Numbered from the stretch's first letter, positions 27,749 through 37,176 are shown. The stretch is DNA of 64,000 nt from Pontibacterium sinense (GCF_015209595.1 NZ_JADEYS010000010.1:62001-126000), one strand, 5' to 3'. Translations and numbers: made by a program. The notes: generated from the sequence alone by a model not told the origin.

Positions 27749-27796
27749 CCCGGCCCTGAATACGTTGTCCTCGTGATTCTGGGCCGGGTGTTTTTT
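27749..27796 (+). terminator. Terminator-like hairpin between nosZ and nosD
   Basis: CCCGGCCCTGAAT (27749-27761) pairs with ATTCTGGGCCGGG (27776-27788) with a single mismatch, followed by TG and six T residues. It probably reduces transcription from nosRZ into nosDFYL, or marks a processing point giving more NosZ than accessory protein. Confidence 0.8.
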
Positions 27797-27827
27797 CTCC
27801 ACACCGGAGGCTGAATTGGAGGCTTAT

Positions 27828-29171
27828 ATGGGTGTGTGGTTTGCTCGGTTTGTTTCCGCGCTGAGCATCAGTGTGATGATTTCTGCTCAGGCGGAAACCA
27901 TACATGTTTCCCCGACAGAAAATCTGCAGGCCGTGCTGGATAACAGTCAGGCTGGCGATCAGATTGTGCTGTCCAAAGGTATCTATCAGGGCAACTTTGT
28001 TCTTCCCCAATCTATCGAGCTGACGGGTGAAAAAGGTGCGGTATTAGATGGTCAGAACAAAGGCCATGCGCTGCAAATCAGTCAGCCATTAACCTACGTT
28101 CATCACCTGCGCATTCAAAACTGGGGTGATGATCTCACCGACATGAACGCCGGTATATTTGTCGCTAAATCGGCAGCAACGTCTCGTATCGAACACAACT
28201 ATTTGCACGGCGGCGGTTTTGGTATCTGGGTTGATGCCACTCCGGATGTGCAGATTATTTCCAACAAGGTGGAAGGTGATCTGAATCTGCGCTCTTCCGA
28301 CCGCGGTAATGGTATCCACCTGTTTAATGTTAAAGGGTTGCTGGCTCAGGATAATGAGGTCTGGCACACCCGTGATGGTATCTACATCGATACCAGTAAT
28401 GGCAATAAGTTAATCGGTAACTATCTGCACGACCTGCGTTACGGTGTGCACTACATGTATTCCTATCACAATCTGGTGCAGGATAACTTTACTTATCAGA
28501 CCCGCACCGGATACGCGCTGATGCAGTCCAAGTTTCTGACGGTCATTGGCAACCGCTCTAAGAATGATGCCAACTACGGCATCCTGATGAACTACATCAC
28601 CAACTCGACGATCGAGAACAACCGGGTCGAGGGGATTCAGAATACGCGCAACCCCCATATGCAACAGAGCAGCAGCCAGGCTGGGCTGGAAGGCAAAGCC
28701 CTATTTATTTACAACTCGCTGTTCAACAAGATTCGCGACAACCTGTTTGCCGAAAGTGATATGGGTATCCATCTGACCGCGGGCTCTGAAGATAACGTCA
28801 TCAGTGGCAATGCGTTTGTCAGCAACAAAGAGCAGGTGAAGTACGTCGCTACCCGCAAGCAGGATTGGTCCGATGAGGGCGTGGGTAATTTCTGGAGTGA
28901 TTATCTGGGTTGGGATATGGACGGCGATGGCATTGGGGATGTGGAGTACGAACCCAACGACAGCGTAGACCGCTTGTTGTGGAAGTTCCCATCGGCCAAG
29001 TTATTGCTCAACAGTCCGGCCGTTGAAACCCTGCGTTGGGTGCAGCGCCAGTTTCCGGTGTTGAAGTCGCCCGGCGTGGTTGATAGTCATCCGTTGATGG
29101 CAGTTCCCGATTTGTTAGAACCTTCCGGCAGTGCCCTTGGCACAGCGGCAGGACAGGTAGCTGAGAATTAA
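27828..29171 (+). CDS. nosD: NosD, periplasmic copper-site maturation protein
   Basis: NosD is a periplasmic right-handed beta-helix (CASH-type) protein required, with the NosFY transporter, for assembling the CuZ cluster of NosZ. The 447-residue product has a signal peptide (MGVWFARFVSALSISVM..AQA) and many parallel beta-helix repeats (for example RIEHNYLHGGGFGIWVD, KLIGNYLHDLRYGVHYM). ATG 27828 follows GGAGG by five bases. nosF begins one base after its stop. Confidence 0.96.
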   Translation: MGVWFARFVSALSISVMISAQAETIHVSPTENLQAVLDNSQAGDQIVLSKGIYQGNFVLPQSIELTGEKGAVLDGQNKGHALQISQPLTYVHHLRIQNWGDDLTDMNAGIFVAKSAATSRIEHNYLHGGGFGIWVDATPDVQIISNKVEGDLNLRSSDRGNGIHLFNVKGLLAQDNEVWHTRDGIYIDTSNGNKLIGNYLHDLRYGVHYMYSYHNLVQDNFTYQTRTGYALMQSKFLTVIGNRSKNDANYGILMNYITNSTIENNRVEGIQNTRNPHMQQSSSQAGLEGKALFIYNSLFNKIRDNLFAESDMGIHLTAGSEDNVISGNAFVSNKEQVKYVATRKQDWSDEGVGNFWSDYLGWDMDGDGIGDVEYEPNDSVDRLLWKFPSAKLLLNSPAVETLRWVQRQFPVLKSPGVVDSHPLMAVPDLLEPSGSALGTAAGQVAEN

Positions 29172-29172
29172 T

Positions 29173-30090
29173 ATGAATATTGTTGAATTGCAGCAGGTTG
29201 AGAAATCCTACCAAGGCGTTACTGCTCTGCATCAGCTGGACCTTAAATTGCAGCAGGGTGAAGTGCTGGGCCTGTTTGGTCATAACGGTGCCGGTAAAAC
29301 CACCACCATCAAGCTGATTTTGGGGTTGATCGGTGCGACCGCTGGACAGGTTAAAGTGTTTGGCGAAGACCCAACTCAATCTGAAGCGCGTAACCTGCGC
29401 CGTCAGTTGGGTTTTCTGCAGGAAAATGTCAGCTTTTACGATCAACTCACCGGTCTGGAAGTGTTGCAGTATTTTGCCCGTCTTAAGGGCGTTTCAAAAA
29501 AGAGCTGTTTGAGTCTGTTGGAGCAGGTCGGTTTGAGTCAGGCAGGTCATCGCCGGGTGAAAACCTATTCCAAAGGGATGCGTCAGCGTCTGGGGTTAGC
29601 ACAGGCATTGTTGGGTGAACCCAAATTACTGCTGCTGGATGAGCCAACGGTGGGTTTGGACCCGATTGCGACACAAGATTTTTACCGTCGTATCGAGCAG
29701 TTGAAAGCACAGGGCTGTACAGCGATTCTCTGCTCCCATGTATTGCCAGGTGTTGAGAAGTATATCGACCGGGCGCTGATTTTGGGACGCGGTAAGCTAC
29801 TGGCCGAAGGGAGTGTGAACGACCTTCGTCACCAGGCAGATCTGCCTGCGACCTTCCATCTGCAAGGCAATCTGACGTTGCCTGATCATCTGGTGCCTCA
29901 TGCGCAACAGGATGAAACCGGGACCCGTATGGAGGTCGCTCTGCAGGACAAGATGAGTACCATGCAGCAGTTGATTGGTTTGCCAGGTCTGGAAAACATG
30001 GATGTGCATCTGCCCTCGCTGGAAGACCTCTACACCCACTTTATTGAGTCTCATGGTCAGCATGATGTGCGTCAGGAGGCCATCCGATGA
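29173..30090 (+). CDS. nosF: NosF, ABC transporter ATP-binding protein
   Basis: The ATPase of the NosDFY machinery, which supports delivery of a sulfur species or copper for NosZ CuZ-site assembly. The 305-residue protein has Walker A (GHNGAGKTTT), signature (YSKGMRQRLGLAQ), Walker B (LLLLDEPTVGLD) and the H-loop (CSHVLPGVEK). The C-terminal ~80 residues are a family-specific extension. Its stop overlaps nosY by four bases (ATGA). Confidence 0.96.
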   Translation: MNIVELQQVEKSYQGVTALHQLDLKLQQGEVLGLFGHNGAGKTTTIKLILGLIGATAGQVKVFGEDPTQSEARNLRRQLGFLQENVSFYDQLTGLEVLQYFARLKGVSKKSCLSLLEQVGLSQAGHRRVKTYSKGMRQRLGLAQALLGEPKLLLLDEPTVGLDPIATQDFYRRIEQLKAQGCTAILCSHVLPGVEKYIDRALILGRGKLLAEGSVNDLRHQADLPATFHLQGNLTLPDHLVPHAQQDETGTRMEVALQDKMSTMQQLIGLPGLENMDVHLPSLEDLYTHFIESHGQHDVRQEAIR

Positions 30091-30914
30091 GTGCTATTTT
30101 TACCGTTGCGAATAAAGAGTTTCACGATGGCTTGCGTAACCGCTGGGTGCTGTCGATCTGCATTATCTTCTCTGTACTGGCCATCGGGCTGGCCTATTTT
30201 GGCGCGGCTGCGGCCGGTAAAGTCGGTTTTACCTCACTGTCATCCACCATCGTCAGTCTCGCCAGTCTGGCGGTATTTATCATTCCGCTGATCGCCCTGA
30301 TGCTGGCGTATGATGGCATTGTCGGAGAGGATGAAAACGGTACCTTGCTGTTGCTTATGACCTATCCGCTATCCCGCTGGCAACTCTTGCTGGGCAAAAT
30401 GATGGGGCAGGGCGCGGTGATGGCGTTTTCTACGCTGGTTGGATTTGGTTCATCGGCGCTGATGATGGGGGCTTTCTCCGATACCACCAGTTGGAGCGAG
30501 CTGTTTGGTCCGTATGCGGTGTTTATCTTCTCTGCGATGTTGCTCGGCTGGATCTTTATCGCGATTGCGTATGTGATCAGTGCATCCGTCTCGGAAAAGT
30601 CCAAAGCTGCCGGAATCGCCCTGATTGTCTGGTTCCTCTTTGTACTGGTGTTTGATCTGGGCTTGTTGGGCATGCTGGTAGGGACGCAGGGTAACGTGGA
30701 TGAAACTTTGTTCCCGTACCTGTTATTACTGAACCCAACGGATATTTTCCGTTTGGTGAATATCACCTATTTTGCGGACCAGAACCTGACGGGTTTGATG
30801 GCGATTGCCCAACAAACTCAATTCTCGACCGTATCACTGTTTGGTGGTTTGTTAGTGTGGCTGGCACTGCCCGTCACGCTGGCGATGGCGATCTTTAATC
30901 GCCGTGGCCTGTAA
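30087..30914 (+). CDS. nosY: NosY, ABC transporter permease
   Basis: A 275-residue ABC-2-type permease with six hydrophobic segments that pairs with NosF in the inner membrane. Family features include KEFHDGLRNRW at the N-terminus and DGIVGEDENGTLLLLMTYPLSRW after the second helix. Translationally coupled to nosF and followed 14 bp later by nosL. Confidence 0.95.
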   Translation: MSAIFTVANKEFHDGLRNRWVLSICIIFSVLAIGLAYFGAAAAGKVGFTSLSSTIVSLASLAVFIIPLIALMLAYDGIVGEDENGTLLLLMTYPLSRWQLLLGKMMGQGAVMAFSTLVGFGSSALMMGAFSDTTSWSELFGPYAVFIFSAMLLGWIFIAIAYVISASVSEKSKAAGIALIVWFLFVLVFDLGLLGMLVGTQGNVDETLFPYLLLLNPTDIFRLVNITYFADQNLTGLMAIAQQTQFSTVSLFGGLLVWLALPVTLAMAIFNRRGL

Positions 30915-30928
30915 TTAGAGGGATTTGT

Positions 30929-31453
30929 ATGAAACGCCTATTTTGCATCTTATTTATGATATTGCCTCTGGGTCTGCTCTCAGGTTGCGGGGAGGACGAT
31001 AAAAAGGCCGCGATGGTGCAGCAAGCGGTGGCGATCGAAAGCAGTGACGAATGCCATCTGTGTGGCATGATCATCACCAATTATCCCGGCCCTAAAGGTC
31101 AGCTATATTCGCGGGGAATACAGGGCAATATGAAGTTCTGCTCCACACGGGATATGTTTGCTTTTGTGGTTGACCCGGAAAACCAGCACAACATCCAGCA
31201 GGCGTTTGTTCACGATATGGCAGTAACCCCTTGGGGCCATCCTGAGGAAGATACCTATATCGATGCGAAAAAAGCCTTTTACGTGATCGGCCACGGCAAA
31301 AAAGGTGCGATGGGACCGACCTTAGCCAGCTTTGCTAAAAAGGCGGATGCGGATGCGTTTGCAGCATCGCAGGGTGGGCGGGTGCTCACGTTTGAAGAGA
31401 TTACATTGGATGTGCTGGTGAGTATGAATAACGTCATGGGGCACTCAAAGTAA
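30929..31453 (+). CDS. nosL: NosL, copper-binding lipoprotein
   Basis: NosL is an outer-membrane-anchored copper(I) chaperone for NosZ. The 174-residue protein has a lipoprotein signal with lipobox LSGC (Cys20) and the conserved copper motif CHLCGM (residues 42-47). The rest matches the NosL/mobilisation fold (GPKGQLYSRG, FCSTRDMFAFV, MGPTLASFAKKADADAFA). It closes the nosRZDFYL operon; the next gene is on the opposite strand. Confidence 0.96.
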   Translation: MKRLFCILFMILPLGLLSGCGEDDKKAAMVQQAVAIESSDECHLCGMIITNYPGPKGQLYSRGIQGNMKFCSTRDMFAFVVDPENQHNIQQAFVHDMAVTPWGHPEEDTYIDAKKAFYVIGHGKKGAMGPTLASFAKKADADAFAASQGGRVLTFEEITLDVLVSMNNVMGHSK

Positions 31454-31489
31454 CACTGCAATACAGGTGCTTGTTCAAGTGCTTGTCCA

Positions 31490-31506
31490 GGGGAGCTAAG
31501 CTCCCC
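31490..31506. terminator. Palindromic hairpin at the nosL/permease convergence
   Basis: GGGGAGCT and AGCTCCCC around a single base, lying exactly between the convergent nosL and TauE/SafE genes and overlapping the permease stop region. No T run follows on either strand, so termination would be weak or Rho-assisted. Confidence 0.5.
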
Positions 31507-32263
31507 CCATCATCTGATACCCCGAGCGGGCTAGCCCGATGACCGATACAGAGATCAGTAACACCAGCGCAAGGTTACGAAAGCTCTTTTGGCCTGACCG
31601 TTTGAACAGGAACCGACCCACACTCAGGCCTATAACCATCGGAACCAGAAAGACGATGCCCAGAGTGATCACTTCGTCCGTTAACAGGTTCTGATGACCG
31701 GTCCAGATCAACGCGTAGATGTCAGTGAATGCAAAAAAAGCAACCAGCGTTGCGCGTGTAGCAATCGGTGACATCTGGGTATAAAGCATCATCAACACAA
31801 CCGGTAATCCACCGATAGCAGCCGCCCCGTTGGCTAATCCAGAGACAAAACCAGTGGCCATTGGCAGGCGTGGGTTCGCATTTTTCTGTTCAAATCCCAG
31901 CAGCAATAGAATCGCGCATGCCAGCACCATCAGGCAGATCATCAATCGGGTATGGGCTTCCGGTAGGTGGGTCAGCAGCCAGACGCCAATGGGTGTGCAG
32001 ATGAGCGTTCCGACCAACAGTTGTCCTAACAGTTTACGGTCAACCTGACGAAATACGCCCGGCAACAAGTGGATACTGGCAGCGATCTCCAGCATAAAAA
32101 TTGTTGGTACCACCATTTTTGGCGGCATAAACAGTGCAAGACTGGTCACGGTCAGTGAGGAAAAACCAAAACCGCTATAACCGCGTAGCACGGCGGCCCC
32201 AAGAATGATGGCGATGGCGGGTAACAGTTGCCAGAGGGGCAGATCCAGTTGCAGTCCAAACAT
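31496..32263 (-). CDS. TauE/SafE-family membrane permease
   Basis: A 255-residue inner-membrane protein with about eight hydrophobic segments and the family pattern GYSGFGFSSLTVTSLALFMPP near the N-terminus and FVSGLANGAAAIGGLPVVLMML in the second half. Members export or import sulfite, sulfonates and related organic anions. The substrate here is unknown. It is convergent with nosL and may not be functionally tied to it. Confidence 0.85.
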   Translation of the reverse strand: MFGLQLDLPLWQLLPAIAIILGAAVLRGYSGFGFSSLTVTSLALFMPPKMVVPTIFMLEIAASIHLLPGVFRQVDRKLLGQLLVGTLICTPIGVWLLTHLPEAHTRLMICLMVLACAILLLLGFEQKNANPRLPMATGFVSGLANGAAAIGGLPVVLMMLYTQMSPIATRATLVAFFAFTDIYALIWTGHQNLLTDEVITLGIVFLVPMVIGLSVGRFLFKRSGQKSFRNLALVLLISVSVIGLARSGYQMMGGA

Positions 32264-32390
32264 AAGAGGTTCCAGCTCAAAAAGTGTGTGTTCTTGAGGC
32301 TAGGAGGATGGTTGAAGTGCCGTTAGCACCAACGTGCAGGGGGCTCTGAGGCCAGTATTATTTGGTTACGATAGTGTATTGCGGCCAGAA

Positions 32391-32434
32391 TAAGAAAAGC
32401 CGTAGCTTCAAGGAAGGGGGACAGAAGCTACGGC
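32391..32434 (-). terminator. Rho-independent terminator of the porin gene
   Basis: Minus-strand reading: an 11-bp perfect stem, GCCGTAGCTTC and GAAGCTACGGC, with a 14-base loop, then TTTTCTTATT. It lies 28 bp after the porin stop codon. Confidence 0.92.
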
Positions 32435-32461
32435 AAGGGTGTGCTTTTTAAAAGGGCTGGA

Positions 32462-33541
32462 TTACCAGCTCAGGGAAGCACCTACAGCGATCTGATCAGT
32501 TTCAGCGCCTGCTACGTCGTGCATATCGTATTCAACGATGAACTTCAGGTTGCTGTTTACATCGTAGAACCATGCAACGGAATCCAGTTCAGCGGTTGTT
32601 GTAACGTTAGTTGCGCTGGTGGTGTCAGTTTCGCCGTGGGACAGGACGAAGCGGTGTGCACCAGTGGTATAAGAGGCCTGAACAAGGTAGCCGTCACTGT
32701 CCAGTTCGCTGGTCAGCAGTCGATCTGCAAGTGCAGAGCTGATGCCTTCCTGGTCAAAACCTGATGCAGTCAACTGGAAGCCAGCCATGGATACGCGAGC
32801 ACCGTACGCCAGGCCCGTTGCATCGACATTGTTGGCTTCATTTTCGCCGGAAGCACCACCGATCCATGCGTTAAATTTACCGCCATCGAACTCAGTTGCA
32901 TACGTTGCTTCTGCTTCAAAACGTACAGAGTTGTTGGTGTTCGCATCCGCAGACTCACCGCTCTGTGGATCCAGAATGGATGCCGCTACCTGGAAGCCGC
33001 TCATGTTTGGCGTGCGGTAAGTGATCTGTGCTTTAGGCACTGCATATGGGTAACCGGTAGAGATGTTACCGAAGGTCACGCCGCCAGAGTTTGCCATAGG
33101 TACACCGGTACCCAGCAGCAGTTCGTCACTGAAGATATTGGTACGGGCGTAAATGCCGAAGTCTTTACCGAACAGAACCTGACCGAAGTCACCGTCTACA
33201 GTCGCGTAGAACTGACGAACATCAATCGCTGTATCAGTAACCTGGTTGCTACCGTCGTTGATGGTTACCCAGAAAGAGGAGCGACCGCCCACTTTCAGAT
33301 CACCCATATCTTTATTGACGTTGAAGCCGATGTAGTTAGGCAGGAAGCCCATACGTACACGCTGTTGTTTTTCGTTGGTTGCTTCGTTGTCTGTAGCTGT
33401 GAAGAATGCGTTGAAATGACCATCAGCAGAGAAGTTAGTGCCGTCCTGATCGTAAAGGGTAATGCCTGCGTGTGCCTGTGTTGCCATAGCTACGGACAGT
33501 GCTACCGGGCAAAGCTTCAGCATCAATTTATTATTTTTCAT
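32462..33541 (-). CDS. Outer-membrane general porin
   Basis: A 359-residue outer-membrane beta-barrel. It has a signal peptide (LKLCPVALSVAMATQAHA), then GITLYDQDGTNFSADGHFNAF, the EVRVGF-like first strand region (RVRMGFLPNYIGFNV), the QFYATVDGDFGQVLFGKDFG loop region typical of trimeric Gram-negative porins, and a C-terminal strand ending in an aromatic residue (GASLSW) for outer-membrane insertion. A strong terminator follows. Its substrate is not known; its place between nos and the alcohol-signalling genes is only suggestive. Confidence 0.92.
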   Translation of the reverse strand: MKNNKLMLKLCPVALSVAMATQAHAGITLYDQDGTNFSADGHFNAFFTATDNEATNEKQQRVRMGFLPNYIGFNVNKDMGDLKVGGRSSFWVTINDGSNQVTDTAIDVRQFYATVDGDFGQVLFGKDFGIYARTNIFSDELLLGTGVPMANSGGVTFGNISTGYPYAVPKAQITYRTPNMSGFQVAASILDPQSGESADANTNNSVRFEAEATYATEFDGGKFNAWIGGASGENEANNVDATGLAYGARVSMAGFQLTASGFDQEGISSALADRLLTSELDSDGYLVQASYTTGAHRFVLSHGETDTTSATNVTTTAELDSVAWFYDVNSNLKFIVEYDMHDVAGAETDQIAVGASLSW

Positions 33542-34073
33542 GGTGTCCCCATTCGAAGGTAAAAGAATGTTGGTTTGCGATAGGCCGATTATTCGGAACG
33601 GGGGCGTTTCAAGGAATCGCGCTTTCGGGCTGATTTCCCGACACTTTGGGGGATGTTCCCAAGGGGGAGAGTATTAAGACTGATGGTGTGGGTCGGGAAG
33701 TAAGACCAGAGGCGCGCGACGCGAACTAGCGCTTTAGGTGGGTCGGTAGTAGTGCTTTTTTTTGCGAATGCACACAGAGTGGTTAACGCAAATTATCCCT
33801 GTCTAATGTTACGCACCCGTTGCAGAACAGGATAGTAAAGTTGGCCTGTCAGGGCGCTCGCTTTAGGTCAGAAACGAATGCAATGCAGTAACTTAGAAGT
33901 ATTCGCATCTGAAGACTGGTGTATTATCCTTGTCTCTATAGAGAATTGTCCGTTATATAGAATTGTAGAGTGCGAAACAGCGCATATAAGTGTCTGTGGA
34001 AACAGACCATAACAATAAAAAGGAAGCCGGTATGCCACGGGATGGGCATTCTACCGGTTAAGAGTTAGCCTCG
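33542..34073. promoter_or_regulatory. Divergent promoter region, porin / ercA
   Basis: This 532-bp stretch has no credible gene. It must hold the porin promoter (minus) and the ercA promoter (plus). Visible on the plus side are direct repeats of AGAATTGT (33942-33949 and 33959-33966, 17 bp apart) downstream of a TATTAT sequence, and a hairpin CCGGTATGCC..GGGCATTCTACCGG (34026-34063) just before the ercA start, which could affect translation. Motif assignments are tentative. Confidence 0.45.
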
Positions 34074-35237
34074 ATGAGTAGTGACATTTCAAGTCTTCGA
34101 AAGTTCGTATCACCCGAGATCATCTTTGGTGAAGGCGCACGTAAAACTGTTGCCAATTATGCGCGTACCTTTGGTGCCCGCCGCGTGCTGCTGGTGTCTG
34201 ATCCCGGTGTGGCTCAGGCGGGTTGGGTACGTGACGTTGAACTGTCGCTAGAAGAACAGGATATTGATTACGTCACCTTTACGGAAATCTCGCCGAACCC
34301 GCGTGCGGAAGAGGTGATGAAAGGTGCACACTTCTATAAAGAACACGACTGCAACGTCATTGTTGCTGTTGGTGGTGGTAGCCCGATGGATTGCGCCAAG
34401 GGCATTGGCATTATTTCCGCCAATGGTGGCGACATTCTCAGTTACGAGGGGGTGGACACGATTCATCTCCCAATCCCGCCACTGATCTTTATTCCGACGA
34501 CGGCGGGTACCTCTGCCGATGTTTCCCAGTTTGCGATCATCTCCGATCAGCAGGAGAAGGTGAAAATCTCCATCGTCAGCAAGGCGGTTGTCCCTGATGT
34601 CGCGTTGATCGATCCGGAAACCACCATGACCATGGATCCGTTTCTCACCGCGTGTACGGGTGTCGATGCGCTGGTACATGCGATTGAAGCCTTTGTATCA
34701 ACCGGTGCCGGTGCGCTCACCGATATGCATGCGCTGGATGCGATTCGTCTGATCAGTCACAACCTGAAACCGCTGGTGGCTGACCCTAGTAATCTGCAGT
34801 TGCGTGAACAGGTAATGCTGGGTGCGATGAAAGCAGGTCTGGCATTTTCCAATGCGATCTTAGGTGCCGTACACGCGATGTCGCACAGTCTGGGTGGCTG
34901 GCTCGATCTGCCGCATGGCTTGTGTAATGCCATGCTGTTGGAACACGTAATCGCCTATAACTATCCCAATGCGCAGGATCGTTTCAAGGTGGTTGCCGAA
35001 ACCATGGGATTGGATACACGCGGTCTCGGCCCGACAGAGATCAAAGCACGCTTGATGAGTGCGGTAATTGAACTGAAGCGGGACGTCGGTTTAAGCCAGA
35101 AACTTGCAGAAAATGGCGTGGGTCTAAGTGATATCCCGGTATTGTCGGATAAAGCGATGAAAGACCCGTGCATCCTGACGAATCCGCGGAAGTCCAGTAA
35201 GCGTGACGTCGAGGTTGTCTATGAAGAAGCGCTCTGA
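34074..35237 (+). CDS. ercA: ErcA-type iron-containing alcohol dehydrogenase
   Basis: A 387-residue group III (iron-dependent) alcohol dehydrogenase. The NAD-binding GGGSPMDCAKG motif (about residue 100), the TTAGTSADVSQF segment and metal-ligand region (AMSHSLGGWLDLPHGLCNAMLLEHV) are present. In Pseudomonas aeruginosa ErcA is not the main ethanol oxidase but a regulatory component of the PQQ-dependent ethanol oxidation system, encoded next to the kinase ErcS. The same order is seen here, with the next gene overlapping by 17 bp. The assignment rests on family resemblance and this context. Confidence 0.88.
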   Translation: MSSDISSLRKFVSPEIIFGEGARKTVANYARTFGARRVLLVSDPGVAQAGWVRDVELSLEEQDIDYVTFTEISPNPRAEEVMKGAHFYKEHDCNVIVAVGGGSPMDCAKGIGIISANGGDILSYEGVDTIHLPIPPLIFIPTTAGTSADVSQFAIISDQQEKVKISIVSKAVVPDVALIDPETTMTMDPFLTACTGVDALVHAIEAFVSTGAGALTDMHALDAIRLISHNLKPLVADPSNLQLREQVMLGAMKAGLAFSNAILGAVHAMSHSLGGWLDLPHGLCNAMLLEHVIAYNYPNAQDRFKVVAETMGLDTRGLGPTEIKARLMSAVIELKRDVGLSQKLAENGVGLSDIPVLSDKAMKDPCILTNPRKSSKRDVEVVYEEAL

Positions 35238-36948
35238 TCAGGCCACTGTTGATGACCTGATTGGTCTCGGTAACCAGTCTGCGCGTAAAAGTTACTACGC
35301 TGAACTGGTCACCAAGCTTGAAGAGCTGGAGACCGAGCGTAACCGTTACAAATGGCTGTTTGAGAATGCCCTGCACGGTATCTTTCAGGCCGACTTTTCG
35401 GGTGGCTTGCGGGCAGCCAATCCTGCTATTGCTAAAATTTGTGGCTATGACTCTGCCGAAGAGATTCTCGATCAGATTCAGCATATCGATGATCAGCTGT
35501 TTGTGTCCGTACGGGACTACGAATTTGTGACCAGTTACCTGAAAGCCAGTGGGCAGGTCTTCGGCTTTGAGACCCAGCTGCGCCGCAAAGATGGTAAGAC
35601 TGTCAACGTCTCGCTCAACGTATTGCTGAAACAGGATGGCGATACACCGGTTATTGAAGCCTTTGTTCAGGACATTACCGAACGCAAGAAAGCGCAGGAC
35701 AACCTGAAGCAGCTGAACGAAGAGCTGGAAGGACGGGTTGAAGAGCGCACCCATGAACTGGTTAGCCTGAACGACAAACTCTGGCGGGAGATCGCCGAGC
35801 GTGAATCCGCGCAGAAAGAACTGAAAGTCGCCAAAGAGATCGCGGAGCAGGCCAACACCAGTAAAGATAAGTATCTGGCCGCGGCCAGCCATGACTTGCT
35901 GCAACCGATGAATGCCGCCCGTTTGCTGGTATCAACATTACGCGAACGGGAACTGGCGGGTGAAGACGGGCATCTGGTCGAGCGTGTGCATATGGCGCTG
36001 GATAATGCTGAAGAGCTGCTAACCGACCTGCTGGATATCTCTAAACTGGATCAGAATGCAGTAAAACCTGACTTGGGTGAATACAGTATTCAGGCCCTGT
36101 TATCACCGTTGGTGTCCGAGTTTCAGACAGTGGCTCAGGATTCAGGCCTCGTGCTGGCATTTGTTCCTTCCAATTTAGTGGTCACCACCGATCCACGTTT
36201 GTTGATACGTATTCTGCGTAACTTCCTCTCCAATGCCATCCGCTACACCAACGAGGGCCGTGTCCTCATAGGGTGTCGCCGTAGTGGCGATAGGGTACAG
36301 ATTCAGGTTTGGGATACCGGCATCGGGATTCCAGATGACCGTCTGAACGATGTTTTCAAAGAGTTTCACCAGTTACATCAGAAGAAAGCCAAGCGTGCAG
36401 GCGTTGGTTTAGGATTGGCGATAGTGGATCGGATCGCCCGGATGCTGGAGCATCCCGTGAAGGTCAGATCGGTGGTTGGTGCCGGATCAGTATTTTCGAT
36501 CGACGTCCCGTTATCGACCAATCAATCCCGTCAGGTTCAGGTGTCGTCACAAATGGCCGTACCGATGGACCAGCTGGATCAGACGCGGGTGTTGGTGATC
36601 GACAATGAGGAAAATATTCTCGTCAGTATGGCCGCATTGCTGGGGCAATGGGGCTGCGAAGTGATGACGGCAACTGATGAGCTGGATGCGTTACAGCAGA
36701 TCGAACGTACGGGTATCGTGCCGGAAGTGATGATGGCCGACTACCATTTGGATGATGATAAAACTGGTACGGATGCCATCGGTTATGTGCGTGATATGTT
36801 GGGCATTGAGATTCCGGCGATGGTGATCACTGCTGATCGCAGCGACGAATGCCGACAGCTGTTCCGAGAGTTGGGGCTGCCGGTGCTGAACAAACCCGTG
36901 AAGCCGGGTAAGTTACGGGCGTTGCTAACCCATCTGCTGCAGGCGTAA
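35221..36948 (+). CDS. ercS: PAS-domain hybrid histidine kinase (ErcS-like)
   Basis: A 575-residue soluble kinase: PAS domain (about 40-165), coiled coil (about 165-215), HisKA with His224 in ASHDLLQPMNAARL, ATPase domain (RNFLSNAIRYT, DTGIGIPDD, GVGLGLAIVDRIA) and a C-terminal receiver with Asp507 (MADYHLDDD). The ATG at 35221 has GAGGT in front and overlaps the end of ercA by 17 bp, so the two are coupled. This matches the P. aeruginosa ercA-ercS pair of the alcohol-oxidation regulatory cascade. No membrane segment is present, so it senses a cytoplasmic signal. Confidence 0.85.
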   Translation: MKKRSDQATVDDLIGLGNQSARKSYYAELVTKLEELETERNRYKWLFENALHGIFQADFSGGLRAANPAIAKICGYDSAEEILDQIQHIDDQLFVSVRDYEFVTSYLKASGQVFGFETQLRRKDGKTVNVSLNVLLKQDGDTPVIEAFVQDITERKKAQDNLKQLNEELEGRVEERTHELVSLNDKLWREIAERESAQKELKVAKEIAEQANTSKDKYLAAASHDLLQPMNAARLLVSTLRERELAGEDGHLVERVHMALDNAEELLTDLLDISKLDQNAVKPDLGEYSIQALLSPLVSEFQTVAQDSGLVLAFVPSNLVVTTDPRLLIRILRNFLSNAIRYTNEGRVLIGCRRSGDRVQIQVWDTGIGIPDDRLNDVFKEFHQLHQKKAKRAGVGLGLAIVDRIARMLEHPVKVRSVVGAGSVFSIDVPLSTNQSRQVQVSSQMAVPMDQLDQTRVLVIDNEENILVSMAALLGQWGCEVMTATDELDALQQIERTGIVPEVMMADYHLDDDKTGTDAIGYVRDMLGIEIPAMVITADRSDECRQLFRELGLPVLNKPVKPGKLRALLTHLLQA

Positions 36949-36991
36949 AACAACTGTCTGGCGCTGCGTGACATCTGAAAGATCGTCGAAT

Positions 36992-37021
36992 AAAAACCAG
37001 TACTTAAGTACTGGTTTTTTT
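36992..37021. terminator. Terminator after the ErcS-like gene
   Basis: A perfect inverted repeat, AACCAGTACTT and AAGTACTGGTT, followed by seven T residues on the plus strand and preceded by A residues. It separates the ercA-ercS unit from nosP-nahK. Confidence 0.92.
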
Positions 37022-37091
37022 ATGGGCGAATATTGGTAAATCTTTCTGAATCAACAGGTTGTCATATTTTTGGCGAGTAAGGAAAAACCCA

Positions 37092-37153
37092 TATTCAGGT
37101 CACAAGTAGTATTCAGGTCGTTTTGGCTGCCCCCTACAATAGTTGTATTCAGG
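37092..37153 (+). promoter_or_regulatory. Phased direct repeats and -10 element upstream of nosP
   Basis: Three copies of TATTCAGG lie at 37092-37099, 37110-37117 and 37146-37153. The steps are 18 and 36 bp, so all fall on an 18-bp register. A TACAAT -10 hexamer (37135-37140) lies between the second and third copies. This may be a multi-site operator of the nosP-nahK promoter. The binding protein is unknown. Confidence 0.45.
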
Positions 37154-37176
37154 CTAAATCCCGGTGGTATCAGACG

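Noticed and set aside
34026-34063. Riboswitch before ercA
   Set aside because: Only a single hairpin is visible, with no terminator or known aptamer features.
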